NCBI RefSeq assembly: GCF_042667405.1
Contig: NZ_JBHVAL010000009.1
Coordinates: 62,001 to 126,000, forward strand
Direction: 5' to 3'
Length of the DNA: 64,000 bases
Source: Arthrobacter sp042667405
GTDB taxonomy: Bacteria > Actinomycetota > Actinomycetes > Actinomycetales > Micrococcaceae
The notes under the pieces are model-generated. The model had not been told where the DNA came from. It made no database searches and was given only the letters and a program-made list of their open reading frames with translations. A program made the position numbers and the translations under genes. Of this stretch, positions 51,711 through 60,237 are shown one piece after another. Within the stretch, counting starts at the first letter, position 1. Each line of letters opens with the position of its first letter.

Positions 51711-52928
51711 ATGCTGAGCGGAACCGCGCCGTCCACACAGTTGGTACGCAGGCTCAACGCCGGAGCCATGCTCAAGGCCATGCGCGGAGCAGGCGTCGTC
51801 ACCGGCACCGAGCTCATGACCATGACGGGCTTGTCCCGGGCCACGGTCATCTCGATCTGCGACGAACTGGTCCGCCTCGGCTGGCTGCAGGAGCTCGAGA
51901 ACCAGCGCGGCGCAGGCGACTACATCAAGGGCAGGCCCGCCCGCAGGTTTGTTTTCGACGACGGCGCTGCAAGTGTGCTGGGGATCGACATCGGCGTCAA
52001 CAAGATCACCGCAATCGTTGCAGACATGGCAGGGACTCCCCTGTCCCAGGTCACCATGCCCTTCCGGACGTACAACGTCTCAGCAGCCGAGCGCGCCGAC
52101 GTGCTGGACAAGATTGCCGCTGAAGCGCTCGAAGAGGCCGGGGTTCCCGCCGACTCGGTGCTGGCGGTATCCGTAGGCGTAGCCGCGCCCGTCACCCGGG
52201 AGGGCGAAGTCCTCACCGTCCAGGAGTTCTGGAAGTCCTTCGATGTCCGCCGGATCGTCTCGGAACGGCACGGCTGGCACGTCCTGCTGGAAAACGATGC
52301 CAACCTCGCGGCCCTTGCAGAACGCTGGCGGGGTACGGCCAAGGGTGTAGACAACCTGGTGGTCATGCTGGCCGGCGACCGCCTGGGCTCCGGCATCCTC
52401 GAATCCGGACGCCTGCTGCACGGCCAGCTGGGCGGATTCGGTGAACTGGGGTTCCTCAACAACGTCGAAGGTGTGGGGAGCACCTACGGCATCGCCTACG
52501 AAGCCACCGCGGCAGGCCGGGAAGCTTTGAAGAAGCAGGGTGCTACGAAGCTGCGGGCGCTCTGCGGCGGCAACCCGGATGCCCTGACCGCCGAAATGGT
52601 CTTCACTGCTGCTGCCGAAGGTGACGCTGCCTCCAGGAAAGCGCTGGAGAGCGTCGCCCTCCGCATGGCCAGGGTGATTGGCGCCATCAGCACCTTGGTC
52701 AATCCTGAGCTCGTGGTGATCGCCGGAGGAGTTGCCGCCTCTGCCGAGACGCTGTTGCCCGGAATCGCCAAGCATCTTCCGGAGTTCACCTTCACTCCCC
52801 CGAGGCTGGCAACCTCCATTGTGGGTGACGGAATTGTTTCCCTCGGAGCGATCCGGCACGCCCTGGACTACGTCGAAGAGCACGCATTGGATCTCTCCCC
52901 CTCGTCGCGTCCCAACCGCGCTTCCTAA
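51711..52928 (+). CDS. ROK-family transcriptional repressor (XylR/NagC type)
   Basis: A 405-residue protein. The N-terminal winged helix (about 12-70, TGTELMTMTGLSRATVISIC) binds DNA; the rest is the ROK sugar-kinase-like fold with VLGIDIGVNKITAIVADMAG and VVMLAGDRLGSGILE. The usual zinc motif CXCGXXGC and the GxxGH histidine are absent: the region reads GFGELGFLNNVEGVGS. It likely senses a sugar and controls the divergent sugar operon through the CTAAATTTAG sites. Confidence 0.93.
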   Translation: MLSGTAPSTQLVRRLNAGAMLKAMRGAGVVTGTELMTMTGLSRATVISICDELVRLGWLQELENQRGAGDYIKGRPARRFVFDDGAASVLGIDIGVNKITAIVADMAGTPLSQVTMPFRTYNVSAAERADVLDKIAAEALEEAGVPADSVLAVSVGVAAPVTREGEVLTVQEFWKSFDVRRIVSERHGWHVLLENDANLAALAERWRGTAKGVDNLVVMLAGDRLGSGILESGRLLHGQLGGFGELGFLNNVEGVGSTYGIAYEATAAGREALKKQGATKLRALCGGNPDALTAEMVFTAAAEGDAASRKALESVALRMARVIGAISTLVNPELVVIAGGVAASAETLLPGIAKHLPEFTFTPPRLATSIVGDGIVSLGAIRHALDYVEEHALDLSPSSRPNRAS

Positions 52929-52949
52929 CCCGCGCCAAGCCGGCGGCTG

Positions 52950-54521
52950 CTACTCCGGCATGGACATGGTCCGCAGGTCCAGCTGGCGCAGGACACGGTC
53001 CGCCACTTCCGGGTCAGTCCCCGGTTCATTCCGGGCCTGGACAACTTCCATTCGTGCCGCATCAAGGGCGATGGTCTGCACTGTGATGGCCAGCTCCCTG
53101 CCGCGCTCACGCTTCTCCTTGGCAGACTCGTTCTTCAGCGTGCCATCGAGCAGCTCGGCGTGCAGCCGGCGCATCTTCTCTTTCACCAGTGCCACTTTTT
53201 CCGGAGGAAGTTCCTTCATCAGGTCATGGTCCTTCAGGGCAGCAACGGCGGCCGCCTGGGCCCGCTTGGCCAGGAGCCTGGCAGCATCCTTCTCATGCGA
53301 TCCGTGCTCGGTAGCGTCCAGCACCCGCATCAACCACGGCAGGGTCAGCCCCGGAAGAACCAGGGTGGCCAGCAATACGGCACAGGAAATGACCAAGATC
53401 TCATGCCGGGCAGGGAAGTCGCTGCCATCAGGCAGCGTCAAAGGAAGAGCCAAGGCAAGGGCCAACGTGGCGAGGCCCCGCATTCCGCACCACGTGAGGA
53501 TGAGTACTTCTTTGGGTGAGGTGGGCTGCAGAAGGTTGCGCCGCCGTCGTGCCGTCAACGCAAGCAGCCCAAGCCACAGGTACCGCACCACGAATACCAG
53601 GACGCAGATCACCACGGCCATACCGACCATGCCAAAGATGGCAGTGCCTTCGTCCCTGATCACCTGCCGGATCTCCAGCCCCACCAGGCCGAAGGCCAGG
53701 CCGGTGGCGAGCAACTCCACGACGTCCCAGAACGCCGTCCGGGTAACGCGCTCGGCAGCGTCCTGTGGACGGGCGTGGCGCTGCAGTTCCAAGGCAGTGA
53801 CGACGACGGCCACCACGCCTGAGGCGTGCAGCTCTTCGGCGAGGATGTACGCAGCAAAAGGAACCACCAGGGTGACTGCACTGCGTGCCACCATGGACGC
53901 GACCAGCTTGGTGATGAACTTGGTCAGCCAACCCATTGCGATGCCAATCACGACTGCAAGCGCCGCACCCAGCACGAACTGGGGGATGACTTCAGGGCCC
54001 ACTTCCTTGCCGGACATGGTGGCTGCGACGGCGGCCTGGAAGATCACGATGGCAGCGGCGTCGTTGAAGAGGCCTTCACTTTGAAGGACCGTGATGAGCC
54101 GGCGCGGCATATGCACCCGGCCTGCCACGGACTCCACCGCAACGGGATCCGGCGGAGCAACCATGGCCCCCAGGGCGATGGCAGCGGGGATGCCAATGCC
54201 TGGAATCATCAGCCAGGCGGCCCCTGCCACCGCGGCGGTGGTCACCACCACCAAGGCAACGGCCATCAACAGCAAGGTCCGCCACCGAACCCGGAAAACC
54301 GCCCAGGAACTCTTCTGGGCGGTTGCGAAGAGCAACGGCGGCAGGAAGATCGGCAGGATCAGTTCCGGTGAAATCTCAAACTCGGGGAAACCCGGAATGA
54401 AGGTAAGGGCAACAGCCAGCAGCAACATGAGGACCGGATACGGCAACCGGAGCCGGTCCCCCAAACCGACCGCGAATACTGTTGCAAGCAGCAACCCGAC
54501 TATGAGCGCCAGCTGATCCAT
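52950..54521 (-). CDS. Na+/H+ antiporter (CPA1/NhaP type)
   Basis: A 523-residue antiporter with about 12 membrane helices. Key motif is EGLFNDAAAIVIF, with the Asp of ND needed for cation exchange, and GAMVAPPDPVAVE. A 115-residue charged C-terminal tail is cytoplasmic. It exchanges Na+ or K+ for protons to control pH and salt. GGGGAAGCAGGAAC precedes the ATG. It converges with the ROK gene. Confidence 0.94.
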   Translation of the reverse strand: MDQLALIVGLLLATVFAVGLGDRLRLPYPVLMLLLAVALTFIPGFPEFEISPELILPIFLPPLLFATAQKSSWAVFRVRWRTLLLMAVALVVVTTAAVAGAAWLMIPGIGIPAAIALGAMVAPPDPVAVESVAGRVHMPRRLITVLQSEGLFNDAAAIVIFQAAVAATMSGKEVGPEVIPQFVLGAALAVVIGIAMGWLTKFITKLVASMVARSAVTLVVPFAAYILAEELHASGVVAVVVTALELQRHARPQDAAERVTRTAFWDVVELLATGLAFGLVGLEIRQVIRDEGTAIFGMVGMAVVICVLVFVVRYLWLGLLALTARRRRNLLQPTSPKEVLILTWCGMRGLATLALALALPLTLPDGSDFPARHEILVISCAVLLATLVLPGLTLPWLMRVLDATEHGSHEKDAARLLAKRAQAAAVAALKDHDLMKELPPEKVALVKEKMRRLHAELLDGTLKNESAKEKRERGRELAITVQTIALDAARMEVVQARNEPGTDPEVADRVLRQLDLRTMSMPE

Positions 54522-54639
54522 GTTCCTGCTTCCCCAGATGTTGTACGGCCCCTTCCCCGGCGCGACCGGAAAAGTTCCCTACAAACATATCCCGGGGCAC
54601 CGACACATTCCCGCGGGGCCCGTCACTCCACAGGGCCCG

Positions 54640-55296
54640 TCACTCCTTGGTCAGGGCGTCCACCACGTCCTCGGTGCCGTCCTTGAACGGGATGGTCTTG
54701 GCAATGGTTTCGGGCAGCTCCAGGACCGCCGCCGTTACCAAGGCAACGTTGGCGCGTGAGGTCTGCGTGCCATCATCGGGGTTCGCGGGATGCAGCTCGA
54801 TCAGTCCTGTGGCCGGCTCATCGGTAAGGCTCCCGGGACCCAGCACAGTCCAGTCGAGGTTGGTGCCGCGCAGATAGTCGTCGGCTGCCGCCTTGGATTC
54901 CGCGTAGGCAAAGAAGGGGTGGTCCTCGGGGACACCGTGCTCCTTGGAAGCACCGATGTAGGACACCATGACGTACCTCTTCACACCCGCCTCCGCCGCA
55001 GCGTCCATGGAACGGATGGCAGCGTCCCGGTCCACGGCATAGGTCCTTGCGGGGTTGCCGCCGCCGGCCCCTGCGGACCAGACCACGGCATCGTGGCCCT
55101 TCAGCGCCTGGGCGAGTTCCGCCGTCGTCGAATGTTCAACGTCAAGCACCTCAGCGGAGGCGCCCGTACCCGTGACATCCGCCACATGGTCGGGGTTTCG
55201 GATGAAGGACGTGACATCGTGACCTTCACCACTAAGAATCCGGGACAGATGCAGGGCCACTTTCCCGTGGCCGCCAATAATCGCGATTCGGCTCAT
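54640..55296 (-). CDS. NAD(P)-binding SDR-like protein
   Basis: A 218-residue Rossmann protein of the atypical SDR group (YwnB-like). N-terminal cofactor loop GGHGKVALHLSRIL, then KGHDAVVWSAGAGGGN; no YxxxK motif is well placed, but YAESKAAADDYLR is near residue 136. Function unknown; related proteins act in redox stress or as reductases. Confidence 0.87.
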   Translation of the reverse strand: MSRIAIIGGHGKVALHLSRILSGEGHDVTSFIRNPDHVADVTGTGASAEVLDVEHSTTAELAQALKGHDAVVWSAGAGGGNPARTYAVDRDAAIRSMDAAAEAGVKRYVMVSYIGASKEHGVPEDHPFFAYAESKAAADDYLRGTNLDWTVLGPGSLTDEPATGLIELHPANPDDGTQTSRANVALVTAAVLELPETIAKTIPFKDGTEDVVDALTKE

Positions 55297-55314
55297 GGAC
55301 CCATTCTGTCCCAG

Positions 55315-55349
55315 AAAACAAAAAACCCCGCAGAGAATATCTGCGGGGT
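55315..55349 (-). terminator. Terminator after tRNA-Met
   Basis: ACCCCGCAGA and TCTGCGGGGT form the stem with a 5-nt loop; TTTTTTGTTTT follows on the minus strand, which also stops entry into the SDR gene from the tRNA. Confidence 0.92.
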
Positions 55350-55358
55350 CTTGCTCTG

Positions 55359-55432
55359 TAGCGGTGGGGAGGCTCGATCTCCCGACCTCACGATTATGAG
55401 TCGTGCGCTCTAACCAACTGAGCTACACCGCC
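55359..55432 (-). tRNA. tRNA-Met (anticodon CAT)
   Basis: A 74-nt cloverleaf: acceptor arms GGCGGTG and CACCGCT, anticodon loop CTCATAA, T loop ATCGAGC, discriminator A. The overall sequence is that of elongator tRNA-Met; the lysidine-modified Ile2 tRNA can also carry CAT, but its acceptor differs. No CCA is encoded. Confidence 0.93.
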
Positions 55433-55441
55433 ACGGATGAG

Positions 55442-55482
55442 AAAAGCCTGCGTCAGCCGGTCAAAACCGCCTTGACGCAGGC
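55442..55482 (-). terminator. Terminator after tRNA-Thr
   Basis: GCCTGCGTCA and TGACGCAGGC pair across a loop of 17 nt that has its own short stem; TTTTCTC follows. It lies between the two tRNAs. Confidence 0.85.
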
Positions 55483-55492
55483 CCTCATCCAG

Positions 55493-55564
55493 AGCCCCCC
55501 ACCGGAATCGATCCGGTGACCTCGTTCTTACCAAGAACGCGCTCTACCACTGAGCTAGGGGGGC
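55493..55564 (-). tRNA. tRNA-Thr (anticodon GGT)
   Basis: A 72-nt cloverleaf: acceptor arms GCCCCCC and GGGGGGC, anticodon loop TTGGTAA (anticodon GGT), T loop ATCGATT. Discriminator is T. No CCA is encoded. Confidence 0.95.
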
Positions 55565-55575
55565 AACGAGTAAAT

Positions 55576-55604
55576 ACTCTACCGGACGTTTTCAGAAGCT
55601 ACAA
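55576..55604 (-). promoter_or_regulatory. Promoter of tRNA-Thr
   Basis: On the minus strand TTGTAG and TAGAGT are spaced by exactly 17 nt, about 12 nt upstream of the mature tRNA end. Confidence 0.65.
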
Positions 55605-55682
55605 ATCGGCGAATCCACAGGGAAAAATGGCCCCGACACAATTTGCAAAGCAGCTGTTTACCTGATCTACGAACGGAGAAAA

Positions 55683-56207
55683 TCAGGGGAGGCGAAGCAC
55701 CTGTCCGGGGTAGATCTGGTCGGGGTTGGGCACCGTATCGGCGTTGGTGGCGATCAAGGCGCCAAGGTCCACTCCGAACTGCGCGGCGATGCCACTCATG
55801 GTGTCCCCCTGCTCCACAACGACCTCCGTGACACGTGGTGCCACGGGTCCGGGCTGGCCCGTCTCTGCAGCTGCCTCTACAGCCGCCTCCCGGGCCTGTG
55901 GCTGGATTTCCGGGGCGTCAGGATCCAAGCCCTCCTGAGACGCTTCCTCGGCGGCTGCGGCGTCTGCTGCGGCCTGTTGCCGCGCCGCTTGTGCCGCGGC
56001 AGCTTCGGCTGCTGACTTGTCCGCCGCTGAAACCTCGACGGCGGCGGCATCCTCCTCGGCCTGGGTCACCGCCGTGTGGTCCTCCAGCGGCTCCGGCGCA
56101 CCGCTGCCGCGAGCCCCGCCGTCGTCTTGCTGCGCCTCGCCTGGCTGCGGCTCTTGGCCCTTATCTCCAAAGCCAAGGTTCTTCTTCAAGTTATCCAGCA
56201 AACCCAT
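55683..56207 (-). CDS. LysM-domain protein
   Basis: A 174-residue protein: an N-terminal stretch MGLLDNLKKNLGFGDKG, an acidic, Ala/Glu-rich low-complexity middle (about 20-120) and a C-terminal LysM domain (about 125-174, VEQGDTMSGIAAQFGVDLGA...QIYPGQVLRLP). It resembles the YgaU type, which is cytoplasmic; no signal peptide is seen. GGGGAGAG precedes the ATG at 56207. Confidence 0.88.
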   Translation of the reverse strand: MGLLDNLKKNLGFGDKGQEPQPGEAQQDDGGARGSGAPEPLEDHTAVTQAEEDAAAVEVSAADKSAAEAAAAQAARQQAAADAAAAEEASQEGLDPDAPEIQPQAREAAVEAAAETGQPGPVAPRVTEVVVEQGDTMSGIAAQFGVDLGALIATNADTVPNPDQIYPGQVLRLP

Positions 56208-56306
56208 GGAGCACTCTCCCCTGTTCAGCGCGGCGTTCACGTGCCGTACCTTCCGGCCGTGAATCGATCGTACGGCGCGTCAGCGACACATGTAACCCCG
56301 TTAACG

Positions 56307-56342
56307 CCTCAAGGGGCCGGCTCGAAAGCCGGCCCCTTGAGG
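56307..56342 (-). terminator. Terminator after the helicase gene
   Basis: A perfect 16-bp stem (CCTCAAGGGGCCGGCT and complement) closed by a TTCG tetraloop on the minus strand. The T-tract is weak, but the stem is very strong. Confidence 0.88.
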
Positions 56343-56352
56343 GGAACTACTT

Positions 56353-56386
56353 AGTGTTTACCACTTGCCAGTGTTTACCACTTGCC
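56353..56386 (-). repeat. 17-bp tandem duplication across the helicase stop codon
   Basis: AGTGTTTACCACTTGCC occurs twice back to back. The TAA stop of the helicase lies in the upstream (minus-strand) copy and its last codons GKW are repeated beyond it. Confidence 0.95.
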
Positions 56387-58492
56387 CTTGCGGTTGAAGT
56401 CGCGGTTGCTGCCTTCGCCGCCAGTGCGGGGCTTGCGGGCACCATCACCGTGACCGCCGTAGCGCGAGCCGCTGGCCTGGCCACGATCGCGGTCGCCGTA
56501 GCTACCGGAGGTGCGCTCGGCGCGGTCGCTGTAGGAACGGCCACCACGGTCAGCGGAGGAACGCTCGCCGTCGGACTTGCGGAACTCCTTCTTGAATCCG
56601 CCGTTGCCCTTGAAGTTGCCGCCACCGTGGTTGTCGCGGTCGCCGTAGCCGCCGCGTTCGCGGTTGGGCCTGCGGCCGTTGTCCAGCTCAAGGTGGATCA
56701 GCTCGCCGCCGATGCGGGTACGGGACAGCGCACGCAACTGCTCGGGGCTGAGGTCTGCCGGGAGCTCCACAAGGGAGTGGTCCGAGCGGATGTCGATGCC
56801 GCCGATCTGTGCGGAGGAGATACCGCCTTCGTTGGCAATGGCACCCACGATGGAACCGGGCATGACGCGCTGGCGGCGTCCGACGGCGATCCGGTAGGTG
56901 GCGTTGCCCTCGGTGAGCGCACGGGTCGGGCCGCGGGAACCGAAGCCGTCCTTGGAGCGCTCACGCTTCTGGTACTCGGGAGCTGCGGGCAGTTCCTTGA
57001 CCAGCAGGGGCTGTCCACCCTGGGCCATGACGGCCAGGGCCGCTGCGATCTCGGCAGCCGGAACCTTGTGCTCTTCCTCGTAGGAGGCAATGAGGTCGCG
57101 GAACATGGCCACGTCCTCGGACTCGAGGGTCTCCGTGATGCGCTCGGCAAACTTGCCCAGGCGCAACGAGTTGACGGTCTCGGCCGTGGGAAGGTGCATC
57201 TGCTCCACCGTCTGGCGGGTGGCCTTCTCGATGGCACGGAGCAAGTACTTCTCGCGGGGCGTCATGAACAGCACGGCGTCGCCGTTGCGGCCTGCACGGC
57301 CGGTGCGGCCGATGCGGTGCACGTACGACTCGGTGTCGTGCGGAATGTCGTAGTTGATCACGTGGCTGATGCGCTCAACGTCAAGACCGCGGGCGGCGAC
57401 GTCGGTGGCCACCAGGATGTCGATGCGGCCTTCCTTGAGTGCGTCAACAGTGCGTTCACGCTGCTGCTGCGGGATGTCACCGTTGATGGCTGCTGCCTGG
57501 AAGCCACGGGACTTCAGTTTGTCGGCGAGGTCCTCGGTAGCCATCTTGGTCCGCACGAAGGCGATAACGCCGTCGAACTCTTCAACCTCGAGGATGCGGG
57601 TCAGGGCGTCCAGCTTGTGGGGGCCCATGACCTGGAGGTACCGCTGGCGGATGTTGGTGCCCGTGGAGGTCTTGGACTTCACGGAAATCTCGGCAGGGTT
57701 GTTCAAGTACTGCTTGGACATGCGGCGGATCTGGCCGGGCATGGTGGCAGAGAACAGTGCAACCTGGCGGTCTTCCGGGGTCTGCTGGAAGATCTGCTCA
57801 ACGTCGTCGGCGAAGCCCATGCGCAGCATTTCGTCAGCCTCGTCAAGCACCAGGTACTGGAGCTCGGAAAGGTCCAGGGAACCCTTGGCGATGTGGTCGA
57901 TGACACGGCCGGGGGTACCGACAACAACCTGGGCGCCGCGGCGAAGGCCGGCGAGCTGCGGGCCGTAGGCGGAGCCACCGTAGACGGGCAGCACGGTGAA
58001 GTCGTCAATGTGCTTGGCGTAGGAGGTGAAGGCCTCGGCAACCTGGAGCGCCAGTTCACGGGTCGGAGCCAGGACCAGGGCCTGGGTCTTGCGGGACGGG
58101 CCGTTGAGGTCGTGGAGTTCAGCCAGGCGGGACAGGGCAGGAACGGCGAATGCCGCGGTCTTGCCGGTACCGGTCTGGGCCAGGCCAACGACGTCGCGAC
58201 CCTCAAGGAGCAGCGGAATGGTTGCGGCCTGGATGGGCGACGGCTTTTCGTAGCCGACATCCTGCAGTGCAGCCAGGACGCGGCCGTCAATGCCGAGTTC
58301 GGCGAATCGCACGCCTTCTTCTTCGCCGTCGTTGGAGGCGTCAGCGTCAGTTGAGGCAGCAGCGTCAGCTGACGCGGGGGCCGCAGTCTCAGCAGCGGCA
58401 TTCTCGACGGGGGCAGCGGCGGCAGCCGGCGCTTCAGCTTCGGCAGATTCAGCGTTCCGGGCGTCGAAGTCTTCGTTGAGATTTTCGGTCAT
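56375..58492 (-). CDS. deaD: DEAD-box RNA helicase (DeaD/CsdA-like)
   Basis: A 705-residue helicase. The N-terminal 65 residues are acidic and Ala-rich. The core has Q motif, AQTGTGKTAAFAVPAL, PTRELALQVA, VLDEADEML, SAT and HRIGRTGRAGRNG. A DbpA/CsdA-type RNA-binding domain follows (about 500-600), then a Gly/Arg-rich tail (RERGGYGDRDNHGGGN). Probably acts in ribosome assembly and RNA unwinding in cold. ATG 58492 follows GAGGAA. Its leader carries a candidate attenuator hairpin. Confidence 0.93.
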   Translation of the reverse strand: MTENLNEDFDARNAESAEAEAPAAAAAPVENAAAETAAPASADAAASTDADASNDGEEEGVRFAELGIDGRVLAALQDVGYEKPSPIQAATIPLLLEGRDVVGLAQTGTGKTAAFAVPALSRLAELHDLNGPSRKTQALVLAPTRELALQVAEAFTSYAKHIDDFTVLPVYGGSAYGPQLAGLRRGAQVVVGTPGRVIDHIAKGSLDLSELQYLVLDEADEMLRMGFADDVEQIFQQTPEDRQVALFSATMPGQIRRMSKQYLNNPAEISVKSKTSTGTNIRQRYLQVMGPHKLDALTRILEVEEFDGVIAFVRTKMATEDLADKLKSRGFQAAAINGDIPQQQRERTVDALKEGRIDILVATDVAARGLDVERISHVINYDIPHDTESYVHRIGRTGRAGRNGDAVLFMTPREKYLLRAIEKATRQTVEQMHLPTAETVNSLRLGKFAERITETLESEDVAMFRDLIASYEEEHKVPAAEIAAALAVMAQGGQPLLVKELPAAPEYQKRERSKDGFGSRGPTRALTEGNATYRIAVGRRQRVMPGSIVGAIANEGGISSAQIGGIDIRSDHSLVELPADLSPEQLRALSRTRIGGELIHLELDNGRRPNRERGGYGDRDNHGGGNFKGNGGFKKEFRKSDGERSSADRGGRSYSDRAERTSGSYGDRDRGQASGSRYGGHGDGARKPRTGGEGSNRDFNRKGKW

Positions 58493-58873
58493 AGGGAGAA
58501 ATTCCTCATCCATAGGGCAGTCGGCGCGACCCGGTTGGGCTGGCCGCAGTACTCGTCGCGAAAAACAGGAAATGGTGCCCTGCTTCCGCAAGAAGTCCGG
58601 CGCTGTCGCAATCCCATGGCAGGACTTCCCGCTGCATCTCTTGGCTGCTATCCCAGCAGTCTGTACAGCGTTTTCTTTAGCCGGCTCTCCCTATGAAAAT
58701 GCCCGCACACATTTGCGGGCCCCAACACTTACCAGTCCTGCCTCAAGAATTGGGCAGGATAAAGGGATTTCCGGAGTGGGGGATGTTTTAAGTGTAGGGC
58801 ACGCGGCAGCCTTACCGCGAGTTAAGACCCCGCGACCACCGGGTGAGCTTGTTCACACCGGCGTCCTGGGCTG
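58493..58873 (-). other. Upstream region of the DEAD-box helicase gene
   Basis: A 381-nt stretch without a credible gene. It should hold the promoter and a long 5' UTR, as is common for cold-induced helicases. The one clear structure is the hairpin at 58701-58720; I could not place the start site. Confidence 0.5.
58701..58720 (-). terminator. Candidate attenuator hairpin in the helicase leader
   Basis: GCCCGCA and TGCGGGC form a 7-bp stem around AATGTG, followed by ATTTTC on the minus strand, about 210 nt before the start codon. Confidence 0.45.
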
Positions 58874-59530
58874 CTAGAGTCCGCTCCTGCGCAGCACTTT
58901 GTCGAACTCACGGTGGTAGTCCTCCTGGAGGCGGATCTCCCCGTCCGCTTCGGCATCAAGCAGGATCTGGACCAGTTCCGGGCTGGGCTCACTGAACCAC
59001 TGCGCCACGGTAACGCCGTGTTTGGGGACAAAGGTGCGGTGGATGTGGTCTCCGGCCGAGATGCTGCCCGTCTTGATCACGCGCAGGTAGGTACCGACCC
59101 TTCCGGCCTCGGAAAAGCGCTTGACCCACTGCGGCTCCCCCAGTACCCGCTGGAACGTGGCGCAAGGGGTGCGGGGAGACGTCACCTCAAGTTCTACGTC
59201 GAGGCCGATCTTCCACCGTTCGCCGATCACGGCACCTGTGGGGTCAATGCCGGCCACACGCAGGTTCTCGCCAAAGATCCCTGCCGGAAGGTCCCGCTGC
59301 AACTCGCTGGACCAGTAGTCCGCGTCTTCCTGCGAATAGGCGTAAACGGCCTGGTCTTCTCCGCCATGGTGCACCCTGCTGGCCTGCACATCCCCATGGA
59401 TGCCCAACTTGTGGACCTTGACCGGTCCCTCGACAGGGCGTTTGTCGATGGCGGTTACGCCCACGCTTCCCACGGGGTCGGGAAGCAACTGGTGGACGCG
59501 GCACACGGCAAGGACGGAAGCGGTGTTCAT
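58874..59530 (-). CDS. MOSC-domain protein (YiiM-like)
   Basis: A 218-residue MOSC protein. The conserved cysteine lies in SPRTPCATFQRV; KLGIHGDVQASRVHHGGEDQAVYA and GENLRVAG are YiiM-family features. MOSC proteins act in molybdenum-cofactor-dependent sulfur transfer or reduction of N-hydroxylated compounds. ATG at 59530 sits 7 nt after TAGACT; a GTG two codons upstream is also possible. Confidence 0.9.
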   Translation of the reverse strand: MNTASVLAVCRVHQLLPDPVGSVGVTAIDKRPVEGPVKVHKLGIHGDVQASRVHHGGEDQAVYAYSQEDADYWSSELQRDLPAGIFGENLRVAGIDPTGAVIGERWKIGLDVELEVTSPRTPCATFQRVLGEPQWVKRFSEAGRVGTYLRVIKTGSISAGDHIHRTFVPKHGVTVAQWFSEPSPELVQILLDAEADGEIRLQEDYHREFDKVLRRSGL

Positions 59531-59537
59531 GGGCACC

Positions 59538-59543
59538 AGTCTA
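59538..59543 (-). promoter_or_regulatory. -10 box for a leaderless MOSC transcript
   Basis: TAGACT on the minus strand ends 7 nt before the ATG at 59530. Confidence 0.38.
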
Positions 59544-59562
59544 CGGACGGACCCGCCAACGG

Positions 59563-60237
59563 CTAGGGATCAAAACGGTAGCCCATCCCCGCTTCCGTAT
59601 GCAGATGGCGCGGCTCCGCCGGATCCCGCTCCAACTTCCGCCTCAACTGGGCAATGTAAACCCGCAGGTACTGGGTCTCCTTGGCGTAGGCCTGCCCCCA
59701 GACCTGCGTGAGAAGCTGCTGTTGGCTGACCAGCTTGCCCTTGTTCCGGACCAACAGCTCCAGGATGTTCCATTCCGTGGGCGTCAGCCGGACCTCGGCC
59801 CCGTCCTTGACGATCTTTTTCCCGGCCAGATCCACAATGAAGTCTGCCGTTGCCAGCGTAGGTTCTTCCCCTCCGGCCACCACGCGGCGTGAGGCCACGC
59901 GCAGCCGCGCAAGCAGCTCATCCAAACCGAATGGCTTGGTCACGTAGTCGTCCGCACCGGCGTCGAGCGCTTCCACTTTGTCCTCCGAAGCATGCCGGGC
60001 GGACAAGACAATGATGGGCATGCTGCTCCAGCCGCGGATGCGGCGGATGATCTCCACGCCGTCGATGTCCGGCAGGCCCAGGTCCAGCACCACGATGTTG
60101 ACCGGATGCTTCGCGGCCGCGTTCAATGCGTCGGCACCGTTGCCCACGGTCATGGCCTGGTACCCATGGGCCTGCAGGGTCACCTGCATGGCCCGGGCAA
60201 TGCGGGCCTCGTCCTCAACGATCAGCACCAGCGTCAC
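59563..60237 (-). CDS. kdpE: OmpR-family response regulator (KdpE-like)
   Basis: A 224-residue regulator. The receiver has EDE near 9 and Asp52 in VVLDLGLPDIDG; the winged helix holds LTPTEWNILELLVRNKGKLV and TQYLRVYIAQLRRKLE, strongly KdpE-like. It is coupled to the kinase by a 4-nt overlap. No kdpFABC genes are beside it in this window, so the target regulon may be elsewhere. Confidence 0.9.
   Translation of the reverse strand: MTLVLIVEDEARIARAMQVTLQAHGYQAMTVGNGADALNAAAKHPVNIVVLDLGLPDIDGVEIIRRIRGWSSMPIIVLSARHASEDKVEALDAGADDYVTKPFGLDELLARLRVASRRVVAGGEEPTLATADFIVDLAGKKIVKDGAEVRLTPTEWNILELLVRNKGKLVSQQQLLTQVWGQAYAKETQYLRVYIAQLRRKLERDPAEPRHLHTEAGMGYRFDP

Noticed and set aside
55835..58354. An 839-codon plus-strand frame opposite the helicase
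   Set aside because: Antisense shadow; the real helicase has all conserved motifs on the minus strand.
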